From assembly GCF_017876515.1 (NCBI RefSeq), contig NZ_JAGIOC010000001.1, positions 1,798,001 to 1,862,000 on the forward strand: a stretch of DNA of 64,000 bases, written 5' to 3'. This stretch comes from Brachybacterium fresconis (lineage in GTDB: Bacteria; Actinomycetota; Actinomycetes; Actinomycetales; Dermabacteraceae). Positions 14,944 to 22,746 of this stretch are shown one piece after another (the first letter of the stretch is position 1; the number at the start of each line of letters is the position of its first letter). A model generated the notes under the pieces. That model was not told the DNA's origin, did no database searches, and saw only the letters and a list, made by a program, of their open reading frames with translations. The translations under genes and the position numbers were made by a program.

Positions 14944-17433
14944 TCAGCGCGAGCCTCTGCCGCCGCCCTTCCGAGTGCCTCGTCGCTTCGCCCGCGTCCC
15001 CGAGGAAGCGGGTCTGGTCACGGCCGCCGAGACCTGCTCGGCGTCCTCCTCCTCGACCTCCCAGTCCATCGCGTCCAGACCGTCGGAGGGCTCCTCCTCG
15101 GCGCGTGAGAACAGCGGGCGGGAGATCTCCCCGATCTCATCCTCCAGGTCGACCTCCGCCGCCGTCGAGGCGATCACCCAGCAGGTCAGCGCGATGATCA
15201 GGGCGATGACCGCGATCCCCCAGCGCAGGTACATGCTCGTGCCGTCGGTGCTCATCGCCACCATGGCGGAGACGCCGAGGGCCGAGAGCAGGGACGAGGT
15301 CAGCAGCAGCGGCAGCGCCACCGAACCGATCGCGGAGCGCAGGGTGCCGGTCAGCACCGCGCCGCCGAGGGCGCCGGAGTGGCCCCAGGAGCCGGGACCG
15401 CCGTAGCGGCCGTGGCCGATGATCGCGGCCGCGTTCTCCAGGGTCGCACCGGCTCCGAGCGACCACAGACCGAGAGCGAGGGCGGTCAGGGCGGCCCCGA
15501 TCACCAGCCCCGGCAGCGCGGCCGGACCGAGTCCGAAACCGGCCACGATCGGCATCAGCACGACGATCACCACGGCGGGCAGCACGGCACGACGCACCAT
15601 GTCCGGAAGGTCCTCGAGGTTCACCACGGCGCGCTTCTCGAGCATCGCCGCCCGGGTCTCGACGACGGCGCTCGCGCCCAGCCGGCGGGCGCCGTCCAGG
15701 AGCGAGGCGGTCACCAGCAGGACCGCGACCACTCCCAGGCCGATCCCGCCCACCAGCGGCAGGGAGGTGGGGCTCAGCCCATGCAGGGCGCGGTCCTCCC
15801 AGACGGTCGCCGCCCGCGGTGCGACCTGGAGCGCGGTGGCGATGGGCCCGAGCGCGGCCAGCGCCGTGAGCGTCGCCGCGAGCAGCAGAGCGGCCCGGGG
15901 GCCGGTGGCGGCGCCGGCGGCGGCATCGCGCAGCGAGCGCTCCGCCTCCGGGCGGTCCACGAGGGTCGGCGCCATCAGCGATCCGGCGTGGGCGACGGCC
16001 ACCACCAGTGCCCCGAGGCCCGTGAAGGACAGCAGCGCCAGCGCCATGGCCGGCACACCCGCGCTGAGCACGCTGAGCACGCCGGCGACGATCAGCAGCA
16101 GCGCGAGGGCCCCCGCCGCGAGCAGCGCGGTGGAGCCGAGGCCGGCGGTGGTGCCCAGCGCGCCGCCGGTGCGGCTGGTGCGGGCGGTGCGCAGCACGGT
16201 GGAGCCGATCCTGTTGCCCGTCCCGTCCAGCAGCAGGATCGCGGCGAGCGCGACGACGACGCCGAGCCCGAGGGCCGAGGCGGCCGCGACGCTGGGCGAG
16301 ATCGTGTACAGCGTGACCATGTCCAGCAGGGCGCTCGCACCGCGGGAGTCGTCGGTCTGGGAGACCAGCGTCCCCAGATCGGAGCCCGCCTGGGCGATCT
16401 GCGGCTCGAGCTGTTCGCGCGGCAGCGGCTGCGGGCCGGTGATGGCCTGGTCGGTGAAGTTCTCCATGCCCACCTGGGGGAAACGCAGGTCCTTGTAGGC
16501 CGAGGGGAGCCACAGCGCGGCGGCCGCGACCATCCCGGCACCGCCGAGGAGGGCGGGGACGACCCCGCCCAGGCGCAGCGCCCCGCGCTCGTGCCCGGGC
16601 TGTCCGCGGTGCGGGACGAGGGCGACGACGCCGCCGGCCAGCAGCGCGACGCCGAGGGCGAGCAGCACCACCAGGATGCCCTCGGCTGCGAGCACCGGGA
16701 CTCCCAGCAGGACGCCGACGGCCGCGGCCGCGGTGGTCAGCGCGACCAGGTCGGCGCTGCCGGCGGCGCCGCGGCGGAACATGCGCGCCCCGCGCAGCGG
16801 CGCGGCTCCGAGGTTGGCCGGGTCGTCGGTGTCGATCTCGTGCTCATCGGCGCCGACGAGGATCGCGGAGGAGGCCGCGGCGGTGTCGAGCGGAGCGGCG
16901 GTCGCGCGGAGGGCGAGTGCCGAGATGGCCGCGCCCCCGGCCAGCGCCATCAACGCCGAGGAGCCCGCGGCCTGCAGGAACCACACGACGATGACGACCG
17001 GGAGGATCGCCACGGCCAGCGCCCCGGTGGTCGTCAACGCCCCCAGTCGGGAGATGAGGGCGGGGCGACGCTCGGGATCCAGGCCCAGCGAGGCCAGCTG
17101 CACGGCCAGCCCGCGCCACGCGGCGAACGGTCCCAGCGCCAGGCCGACCACCATCATCGCCGAGCGCAGGATGCGGTCGTCGGTCGATCCGGGCACCAGG
17201 TACAGCAGCACCACGGCGGGCAGTCCGACCCACAGGATGATCGACCCTGCGGCAGACAGCTGTCGGCCGAGACGACGTCCGAGGTCGTCGTCGACCTCGG
17301 CGGCGTCCTCGTCGCGCTGCAGACGGCTGGGGACGACCGCGCCGGCGACCAGGGCGGCCACGGAGAGCAGGCCGAGCACCAGCAGGGTCACGGCGATGTC
17401 ATCGCCCAGGGGGAATTGCGTGATCAGGTCCAA
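14944..17433 (-). CDS. Membrane protein resembling a membrane pyrophosphatase without its catalytic residues
   Basis: 829 residues with about 15-16 hydrophobic helices and a basic Lys/Arg/Gly tail. Several stretches match ion-pumping pyrophosphatases (HppA) in order and spacing. Residues 193-232 (VGADEHEIDTDDPANLG...GAAGSADLV) sit where active enzymes have DVGADLVGK, DDPRN, DNVGDNVGDCAG and ADLFE. Residues 417-440 (ARTSRTGGALGTTAGLGSTA) match the TG-ATNIIAGLAVGLEST loop. Residues 675-710 (HGRYGGPGSWGHSGALGGAV) match HGGKGSDAHKAAVVGDTVGD. The substrate-binding lysine and most metal-binding aspartates are replaced by Gly, Ala, Arg or Leu. It probably cannot hydrolyse pyrophosphate. An extracytoplasmic stretch at about 308-370 looks extra. 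The homology is read by eye. Confidence 0.7.
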   Translation of the reverse strand: MDLITQFPLGDDIAVTLLVLGLLSVAALVAGAVVPSRLQRDEDAAEVDDDLGRRLGRQLSAAGSIILWVGLPAVVLLYLVPGSTDDRILRSAMMVVGLALGPFAAWRGLAVQLASLGLDPERRPALISRLGALTTTGALAVAILPVVIVVWFLQAAGSSALMALAGGAAISALALRATAAPLDTAAASSAILVGADEHEIDTDDPANLGAAPLRGARMFRRGAAGSADLVALTTAAAAVGVLLGVPVLAAEGILVVLLALGVALLAGGVVALVPHRGQPGHERGALRLGGVVPALLGGAGMVAAAALWLPSAYKDLRFPQVGMENFTDQAITGPQPLPREQLEPQIAQAGSDLGTLVSQTDDSRGASALLDMVTLYTISPSVAAASALGLGVVVALAAILLLDGTGNRIGSTVLRTARTSRTGGALGTTAGLGSTALLAAGALALLLIVAGVLSVLSAGVPAMALALLSFTGLGALVVAVAHAGSLMAPTLVDRPEAERSLRDAAAGAATGPRAALLLAATLTALAALGPIATALQVAPRAATVWEDRALHGLSPTSLPLVGGIGLGVVAVLLVTASLLDGARRLGASAVVETRAAMLEKRAVVNLEDLPDMVRRAVLPAVVIVVLMPIVAGFGLGPAALPGLVIGAALTALALGLWSLGAGATLENAAAIIGHGRYGGPGSWGHSGALGGAVLTGTLRSAIGSVALPLLLTSSLLSALGVSAMVAMSTDGTSMYLRWGIAVIALIIALTCWVIASTAAEVDLEDEIGEISRPLFSRAEEEPSDGLDAMDWEVEEEDAEQVSAAVTRPASSGTRAKRRGTRKGGGRGSR

Positions 17434-17477
17434 GAGACAGCTTCCGACGTCGGGGCTCTGCAGGGTCGCAGGGCGGC

Positions 17478-19409
17478 TCAGGCGAGCAGGGACAGATCCA
17501 GGTGGGTGGGGGCGCCGTCGACGACGCGGATCGGCACGCCCCAGTCCTGCTGATGCATGTGGCAGGCGGGGAACTCGACCGCGGGATCGGCGTCACAGGA
17601 GGCGGCACGGGCGCTGACGTGCAGGACACCCTCGGAGTAGGCGGGATCCAGGGTCAGGGTGCGCTCCAGCGACGTGTCGACGCCGGACCCGTCGGTCAGC
17701 ATGGCCGACGGAGTGGTGGAGACGGTGACCTGGGTGGAGGGGCCCAGCGAGTCGTCGAGCTTGTGCCCCTCGGGCGGGGTGAACAGCACGCGCACCGTCA
17801 GCGGCCCGGGACCGACGTCGGTGACGGGGCGCTCGGAGCGCTGGGCGCCCAGGTCGATGACGCGCTCGGCTGCCTTGGCGACCGGCACCCAGGTGACGCG
17901 GTGGGCCCCGGACTCCACCACGATCAGCTGACCGATGCCGTCGACCGGGGGGCCGACGATCGCATCGGAGGGCTCATCGAGATCGGTCGCGACGGTGACC
18001 ACGGTGACCGAGGCGGACGACTCGGCGTCGTCCTCCGCGTGCTCCTCGATGATCCGGATCGACCCGTTGTAGGTATCGACGACCGCGATGCGGCCGTCGG
18101 GCAGAGCGGTGACCGCCAGGGGATGCTGGAGGCGCGCGACGTCCGCGGAGCCGTCGACGTGGCCGAAGTCGAACAGCCCCTGTCCGACGAGCGTGCTGAC
18201 CTGCATGGTCTGTGGGTCGAGCACGCGCACCGCGGAGGTCTCGGAGTCGGCGACGACGATCCGGCCGTCGCGCAGCTCGTCGAGGCCGGAGGGCTGCGCC
18301 CACCAGGAGGAGACGGCGGCGCCGTCGATCAGCCCTTCCTGGGTGGTGCCGGCGAGCACCATCAGGGCTCCGGTGACCGGGTCGAAGGTCCACAGCTGGT
18401 GGATGCCGGCCATGGCGATCACCGCGCGGTTCAGCACGCGGGACCAGGTCAGATCCCACGGGGTGGACAGCGCGTAGCTGCGCGCATCGCCCTCGCCGCG
18501 CGGCTGCTGATCGCCCTGCATCCACTGCGAACCCGAGCCGGCGACGGTGCTCACCTCGGTCGCGGTGCGCGAGCGCAGCAGGCGATCCTGACCCACCTTC
18601 ACCCCGCGCAGGAGATGATTGGAGGTGTCGGTGACCAGCAGGTCGTAGCCGACCTCGGCGGCGACGTCGTCCGGGAGCGCGAGAACGCCGTTGGGCTCGG
18701 CGAACTGGGCGGTCGCGCCGTCGCCGTCCGCGTGGCCGCGGGCGCCGGTGCCGATGATCTCGTCGACGGTGTGGCCCTCGTCCTGGAAGACCACAAGGCG
18801 GTGCTGGCCGGCGTCGGAGACCACCAGACGCCCGTCGGGCAGCGTGGTGAGCTTGGACGGGAAGCGGAGGGTCTGGGGCACCCGCTCGGTCAGCACGGTC
18901 GGCGCGGGTCCGCGGCGCAGCGAACCGTCGGCCTCCCCTTCGACGACGAGGCGGGCGACCAGCTGGTCGATGTTCTCCCCGTGGCCCTCGCCGGAGAGGT
19001 TGCCGGCGATGCGCCCGTGGGTGTCGAGCACCATCAGGGTCGGCCAGGCACGGGCGCCGTACTCGGTCCAGGTCTCCAGCTCCGGGTCGTCGATGACCGG
19101 GTGGGAGACCTCGTAGCGCTCGATGTTCGCCGCCAGCGCCTCGGGATCCTTCTCGAACTCGAACTTCGGGGAATGGACGCCGACGATGACCAGCTCATCG
19201 GCCCACTTCTCCTCCAGAGGACGCAGCTCGTCGAGCACATGCAGACAGTTCACGCAGCAGAACGTCCAGAAGTCCAGCAGCACGATCTTGCCCCGCAGCG
19301 ACTCCAGGTCGAGGTCGACGCCGCCCGTGTTCAGCCACCCGCGCCCACGCAGCGGGGAGCCGTGGGCCCGGTCGGTCAAGGGCGCGGAGGGGTCGCTCGG
19401 TGTGGTCAT
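17478..19409 (-). CDS. NHLRC2-like thioredoxin / NHL-repeat protein
   Basis: 643 residues. The thioredoxin-like domain (about 25-160) has the redox motif WTFCCVNCLHVL at residues 48-59, plus VIVGVHSPKFEFEKDPEAL and WPTLMVLD. An NHL beta-propeller follows (about 180-500), with repeated LPDGRLVVSDAGQHRLVVF-type units. The last 120 residues form a beta-rich domain. This order is that of human NHLRC2 and its bacterial relatives, whose function is unclear. No signal peptide, so it is cytosolic. It sits 44 bases upstream of the pyrophosphatase-like gene on the same strand and probably shares its transcript. Confidence 0.88.
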   Translation of the reverse strand: MTTPSDPSAPLTDRAHGSPLRGRGWLNTGGVDLDLESLRGKIVLLDFWTFCCVNCLHVLDELRPLEEKWADELVIVGVHSPKFEFEKDPEALAANIERYEVSHPVIDDPELETWTEYGARAWPTLMVLDTHGRIAGNLSGEGHGENIDQLVARLVVEGEADGSLRRGPAPTVLTERVPQTLRFPSKLTTLPDGRLVVSDAGQHRLVVFQDEGHTVDEIIGTGARGHADGDGATAQFAEPNGVLALPDDVAAEVGYDLLVTDTSNHLLRGVKVGQDRLLRSRTATEVSTVAGSGSQWMQGDQQPRGEGDARSYALSTPWDLTWSRVLNRAVIAMAGIHQLWTFDPVTGALMVLAGTTQEGLIDGAAVSSWWAQPSGLDELRDGRIVVADSETSAVRVLDPQTMQVSTLVGQGLFDFGHVDGSADVARLQHPLAVTALPDGRIAVVDTYNGSIRIIEEHAEDDAESSASVTVVTVATDLDEPSDAIVGPPVDGIGQLIVVESGAHRVTWVPVAKAAERVIDLGAQRSERPVTDVGPGPLTVRVLFTPPEGHKLDDSLGPSTQVTVSTTPSAMLTDGSGVDTSLERTLTLDPAYSEGVLHVSARAASCDADPAVEFPACHMHQQDWGVPIRVVDGAPTHLDLSLLA

Positions 19410-19524
19410 GGGGTCCAGTGAACCCTGTTTCGAGGCGCAGTGGCCAACTCAGGTGACGGTCGTGGACATTCGCACTCCCGACGCGCGGGAGCGGTCGGGG
19501 CCGCGGGCCGGTGCATCGGGCCGC

Positions 19525-20295
19525 TCACCAGGTGGCGATCCATGCGGCCAGGTCCGGGTCGGTCAGGGAGCCCAGGACGAGATCGGCCTCCGGAGCGGGA
19601 TGGCCGGGTGCCGGCACCGCGATGAGCCGCAGCCCGGCGTCCCGGGCGGCGCTCGCTCCGGTTCCGGAGTCCTCGAGGGCGAGGGCCTGATCGGGCTGGA
19701 CCCCGAGGGCACGGGCGGCCCGGGCGTACATGTCGGGGGCCGGTTTCGGGTGCTCGACGGTGTCCGAGGCCTCCAGCACGGCGAAGTGCTCCCGCAGGCC
19801 GCCGAGGCGCAGCTTGTCCTGAAGGGATTCCAGCCAGGAGTTGGAGGCGCAGCCCAGCGGGACGCGGGCCCCGGCCGCTTCGACGATCTCGCGGGCGCCG
19901 GGCAGCAGGCGGATGCCGCCGCCGAGCTCCCGGTCGAAGGCGACGTGGAGGTCGGCCAGGAGAGCTTCGCTGCTGCTGTTCGAGCGGTCGGCGAGGATCG
20001 TCGCCGCGTCCTCGATGGTCGAGCCGTGCAGCGCGGTGTCGTCCTCCGGGCGCAGCTGCGCGCCGTGGGCGGCGACCACGGCGTCCTGGGCGAGCTGCCA
20101 GACGCTCTCGGTGTCCAGCAGCAGCCCGTCGCAGTCGAAGACGACCGCCTGCGGCGTCCAGTCGCCGAAGACCTGCCGGAACCGCTCGGGATCGCCCGTG
20201 CCGGGAGCTGGAGCCGGTGTGCCGGGGGCAGGAGCCGGCGTGCCGGGGGACGTCGATCCGGCCGTCCGGTCGCCGGCACCGGGGGCGGGAGTCAT
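19525..20295 (-). CDS. HAD-superfamily hydrolase, beta-phosphoglucomutase-like (copy 2)
   Basis: 256 residues. An N-terminal tail of about 45 residues is built of PAPGT repeats from an 18-base DNA repeat. The HAD core then begins with the nucleophile motif VVFDCDGLLLDTES. GCASNS (motif 2), HPKPAPDMY (motif 3 lysine) and LALEDSGTG (motif 4 acidic residues) are all present, so it should be active. The substrate is unknown, probably a sugar phosphate. Start ATG overlaps the upstream paralogue's stop by 4 bases. Confidence 0.9.
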   Translation of the reverse strand: MTPAPGAGDRTAGSTSPGTPAPAPGTPAPAPGTGDPERFRQVFGDWTPQAVVFDCDGLLLDTESVWQLAQDAVVAAHGAQLRPEDDTALHGSTIEDAATILADRSNSSSEALLADLHVAFDRELGGGIRLLPGAREIVEAAGARVPLGCASNSWLESLQDKLRLGGLREHFAVLEASDTVEHPKPAPDMYARAARALGVQPDQALALEDSGTGASAARDAGLRLIAVPAPGHPAPEADLVLGSLTDPDLAAWIATW

Positions 20296-21002
20296 CGCCG
20301 CACGTCCCAGCCGGCGATCCAGTCGGTCAGCACGTCGTCCTCGAGGGTGGTCAGGCGGCGCTGGGCGCGGGGGTCCTGCCCGGGGATGGACGGCACGGCG
20401 ATCAGGTGCAACCCGGCGGCGAGCGCGGCGGCCGCTCCGGTCTCGGAGTCCTCGAAGCCGAGGCAGTCGGTGGGGTCGACGCCGAGCATCTCGGCGGCCC
20501 GCAGGTAGATGTCCGGCGCGGGCTTGGGATGGGTGATGTCCTCGACCGCGACGTGGGCGTCGACCACCGCGTCCAGGCCGGTGGCCTCGAGCTTGTGGTC
20601 GAGCATGTCCCGCGGGGAGTTCGAGGCGATCGCCACCGGGCGCTTCGCGGCCACCGCCCGCACGGTCTCCATGCCGCCGGGCAGCGGAACCAGCTGCTCG
20701 CGGCCGCGCAGGCCCTCGCGATGGGCGGCCAGCAGCTCCTCGGCGACGATCTCAGGAGACTTGTCGACCAGGCGGCCGATCACGGTCACGACCATCTCCG
20801 CCGACTGTCCGGTGACCTGACGGCGGGTGGCGGGGTCCATCCGGACCTGGTGCATCGCGAGGTAGGCGTCCTGCACGCGAACCCATTCGGCCTCGGTGTC
20901 CACCAGCAGTCCGTCGAAGTCGAAGATGACGGCGGCGGGAGTCCAGGAGGGCGGCCAGTTGTCCAGCGGGGACGACGGCAGGGGCGCGGGTGCGGAGCTC
21001 AT
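20292..21002 (-). CDS. HAD-superfamily hydrolase, beta-phosphoglucomutase-like (copy 1)
   Basis: 236 residues from the ATG at 21002; an open frame extends 25 residues further but adds nothing recognisable. Motifs VIFDFDGLLVDTEAEW, IASNSP, HPKPAPDIYLRAAEML and LGFEDSETGAAAA are complete. It and the next gene share the same layout and the phrase W-TP-A-V-FD-DGLL-DTE, so they look like a tandem duplication. Both would act in the cytosol on small phosphorylated metabolites; which ones cannot be told. Confidence 0.9.
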   Translation of the reverse strand: MSSAPAPLPSSPLDNWPPSWTPAAVIFDFDGLLVDTEAEWVRVQDAYLAMHQVRMDPATRRQVTGQSAEMVVTVIGRLVDKSPEIVAEELLAAHREGLRGREQLVPLPGGMETVRAVAAKRPVAIASNSPRDMLDHKLEATGLDAVVDAHVAVEDITHPKPAPDIYLRAAEMLGVDPTDCLGFEDSETGAAAALAAGLHLIAVPSIPGQDPRAQRRLTTLEDDVLTDWIAGWDVRR

Positions 21003-21263
21003 GATGGCCCCAGCGTATCGATCCCGCCTGCACGATGTCTCACCGCTGAGCGACTCTGCGCCCCGCGTAATCCGCACGGCCCGGTGGGCCGGCTGCCCTC
21101 GCCGAGCACCTCACGCTCCCCTGTGCACTGGCACGCTCCGCTGGGCGCTACCCCGCGCCGCCGTGCGCTGCCCCGCTCCGCCATGCCGCGAAAAGTGCCA
21201 GAAACATGGAACCTCACACGACACAACACGGCAGCGGGGCGACGCGGGCGCTCGGCGCGGAGG
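21003..21263. other. gene-free spacer before metY
   Basis: 261 bases between the HAD pair's start and the metY stop. No reading frame, tRNA or clear terminator. About 40 bases around 21187-21230 are noticeably richer in A and T than the rest (CGCGAAAAGTGCCAGAAACA and following) and may hold the HAD promoter, but no box is convincing. Confidence 0.4.
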
Positions 21264-22550
21264 TCAGCTCGCGGCGACCAGTCCTCGTTCGATGTCGGCG
21301 AGGATGTCGTCGATGTGCTCGACGCCGACGCTCAGGCGCACGAATCCGGGCTCGATGCCGGCGGCGCGCTGCGCCTCCTCGCTGAGCTGGGAGTGGGTCG
21401 TCGAGGCGGGGTGGATCACCAGGGAGCGCACATCGCCGATGTTCGCCACGTGCGAGTGCAGGGTGAGGGCGTCGACGAAGCGTCGACCGGCCTCGAGCCC
21501 GCCGGGCAGGACGAAGCCGAGCACGCTGCCGGCGCCGCGCGGGAGGTACTTGTCCGCGGTCGCCTTGTACGGCGAGGAGTCCAGCGACGCCCAGGTCACG
21601 GTGCCCACGCGGTCGTCGGCTTCGAGGGATGCGGCGACCCGATGGGTGTTCTCCAGGTGGCGCTCCATGCGCAGCGGCAGCGTCTCCAGCCCCTGCCCGA
21701 TGAGGAAGGCGTTGAACGGGGAGATGGCCGGGCCGAGGTCGCGCAGCAGGTTGGTGCGGGCGCGGGTCGCGAAGGCGGCGGGGACCCCGGCGAAGACGAG
21801 GCCGTTGTAGGACTCGTCGGGTTCGGTGAACTGCGGGTACTTCTCGGCGTGGGCGGAGAAGTCGAAGCTGTCGCCGTCGACGATGACGCCGGCGATCGAG
21901 GTGCCGTGGCCGCCGAGGAACTTGGTGGCGGAGTGGACGACGACGTCGGCGCCGTGCTCGAGCGGTCGCAGCAGGAACGGGGTGGCGACGGTGTTGTCGA
22001 CGATCAGCGGCACCCCGACCTCGTGGGCGACGTCGGCGACGGCCCGCAGGTCCGGGATGTCCTGCTTGGGATTGGGGATGGACTCGACGAAGAACGCCCG
22101 CGTGGTCTCGTCGGCCGCGGCACGCCAGGAGGCAGGGTCCGTGGGATCTTCTACCCACTGCGGGGTGATGCCCAGGCGGCTCAGGGTGTGCTTGAACAGG
22201 TTGTACGAGCCGCCGTACAGGCTCGGGGAGACGGCCACCGAATCCCCGGCGCCGGCGAGGTTCAGGATCGAGATCGTGATGGCGCTCTGCCCGGAGGCCA
22301 CCAGCAGGCCCGCCGCGCCGCCCTCGAGAGCGGCGACCCGGTCCTCGACCGCGCTCTGCGTGGGGTTGGTGATGCGGGTGTAGATAGGGCCGGCCTCGGT
22401 GAGCGCGAAGCGATCCGCGGCGGACTCCGCCGTCGGGAACACGAAGCTGGTGGTCTGATGGATCGGCAGGGCGCGCGAGCCGGCGTCGGAGTCCGGCTGC
22501 TGACCGGCGTGGACGGCGAGGGTCTCGAACTTCTGGGGCTGCTCGGTCAT
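21264..22550 (-). CDS. metY: O-acetylhomoserine sulfhydrylase (aminocarboxypropyltransferase)
   Basis: 428 residues of the Cys/Met-metabolism PLP family. [20 protein letters not shown] at the N-terminus and the PLP-lysine segment [11 protein letters not shown] near residue 210 mark the MetY branch. It condenses O-acetylhomoserine with sulfide to homocysteine. GGAG lies 6 bases before the ATG at 22550. The 196-base leader region was checked for a SAM riboswitch and none is recognisable. No partner metX is in the window. Confidence 0.93.
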   Translation of the reverse strand: MTEQPQKFETLAVHAGQQPDSDAGSRALPIHQTTSFVFPTAESAADRFALTEAGPIYTRITNPTQSAVEDRVAALEGGAAGLLVASGQSAITISILNLAGAGDSVAVSPSLYGGSYNLFKHTLSRLGITPQWVEDPTDPASWRAAADETTRAFFVESIPNPKQDIPDLRAVADVAHEVGVPLIVDNTVATPFLLRPLEHGADVVVHSATKFLGGHGTSIAGVIVDGDSFDFSAHAEKYPQFTEPDESYNGLVFAGVPAAFATRARTNLLRDLGPAISPFNAFLIGQGLETLPLRMERHLENTHRVAASLEADDRVGTVTWASLDSSPYKATADKYLPRGAGSVLGFVLPGGLEAGRRFVDALTLHSHVANIGDVRSLVIHPASTTHSQLSEEAQRAAGIEPGFVRLSVGVEHIDDILADIERGLVAAS

Positions 22551-22746
22551 GGGGGCTCCTTCTCAGAACGGTGTTGCCCCCAGCGTGGCGCATCGTCGTC
22601 GTGGCATCGAGGATCGTGAACCCGTATGACACCGCCGCCTGCCCTGCGGCCGCCCGCGGGGCCGTCGCGTTCACCCCGCAGCCACCCCGAGCCCGCCACC
22701 GCGGCCTTTCGCAGCGGGACCGGCGCGGGAGCACCGCGGCCGGGTC

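Noticed and set aside
14944-17433. Functional H+-pumping pyrophosphatase
   Set aside because: The aspartates and lysine that bind magnesium and pyrophosphate are replaced, so an active pump is unlikely.
20292-21077. Earlier start for the first HAD gene at 21077
   Set aside because: The extra 25 residues show no homology and no ribosome site. The ATG at 21002 places the HAD motif at the usual distance.
22551-22746. SAM riboswitch upstream of metY
   Set aside because: The leader does not show the conserved core of SAM-I, SAM-II or SAM-IV motifs that I can recognise. A covariance search would be needed to be certain.
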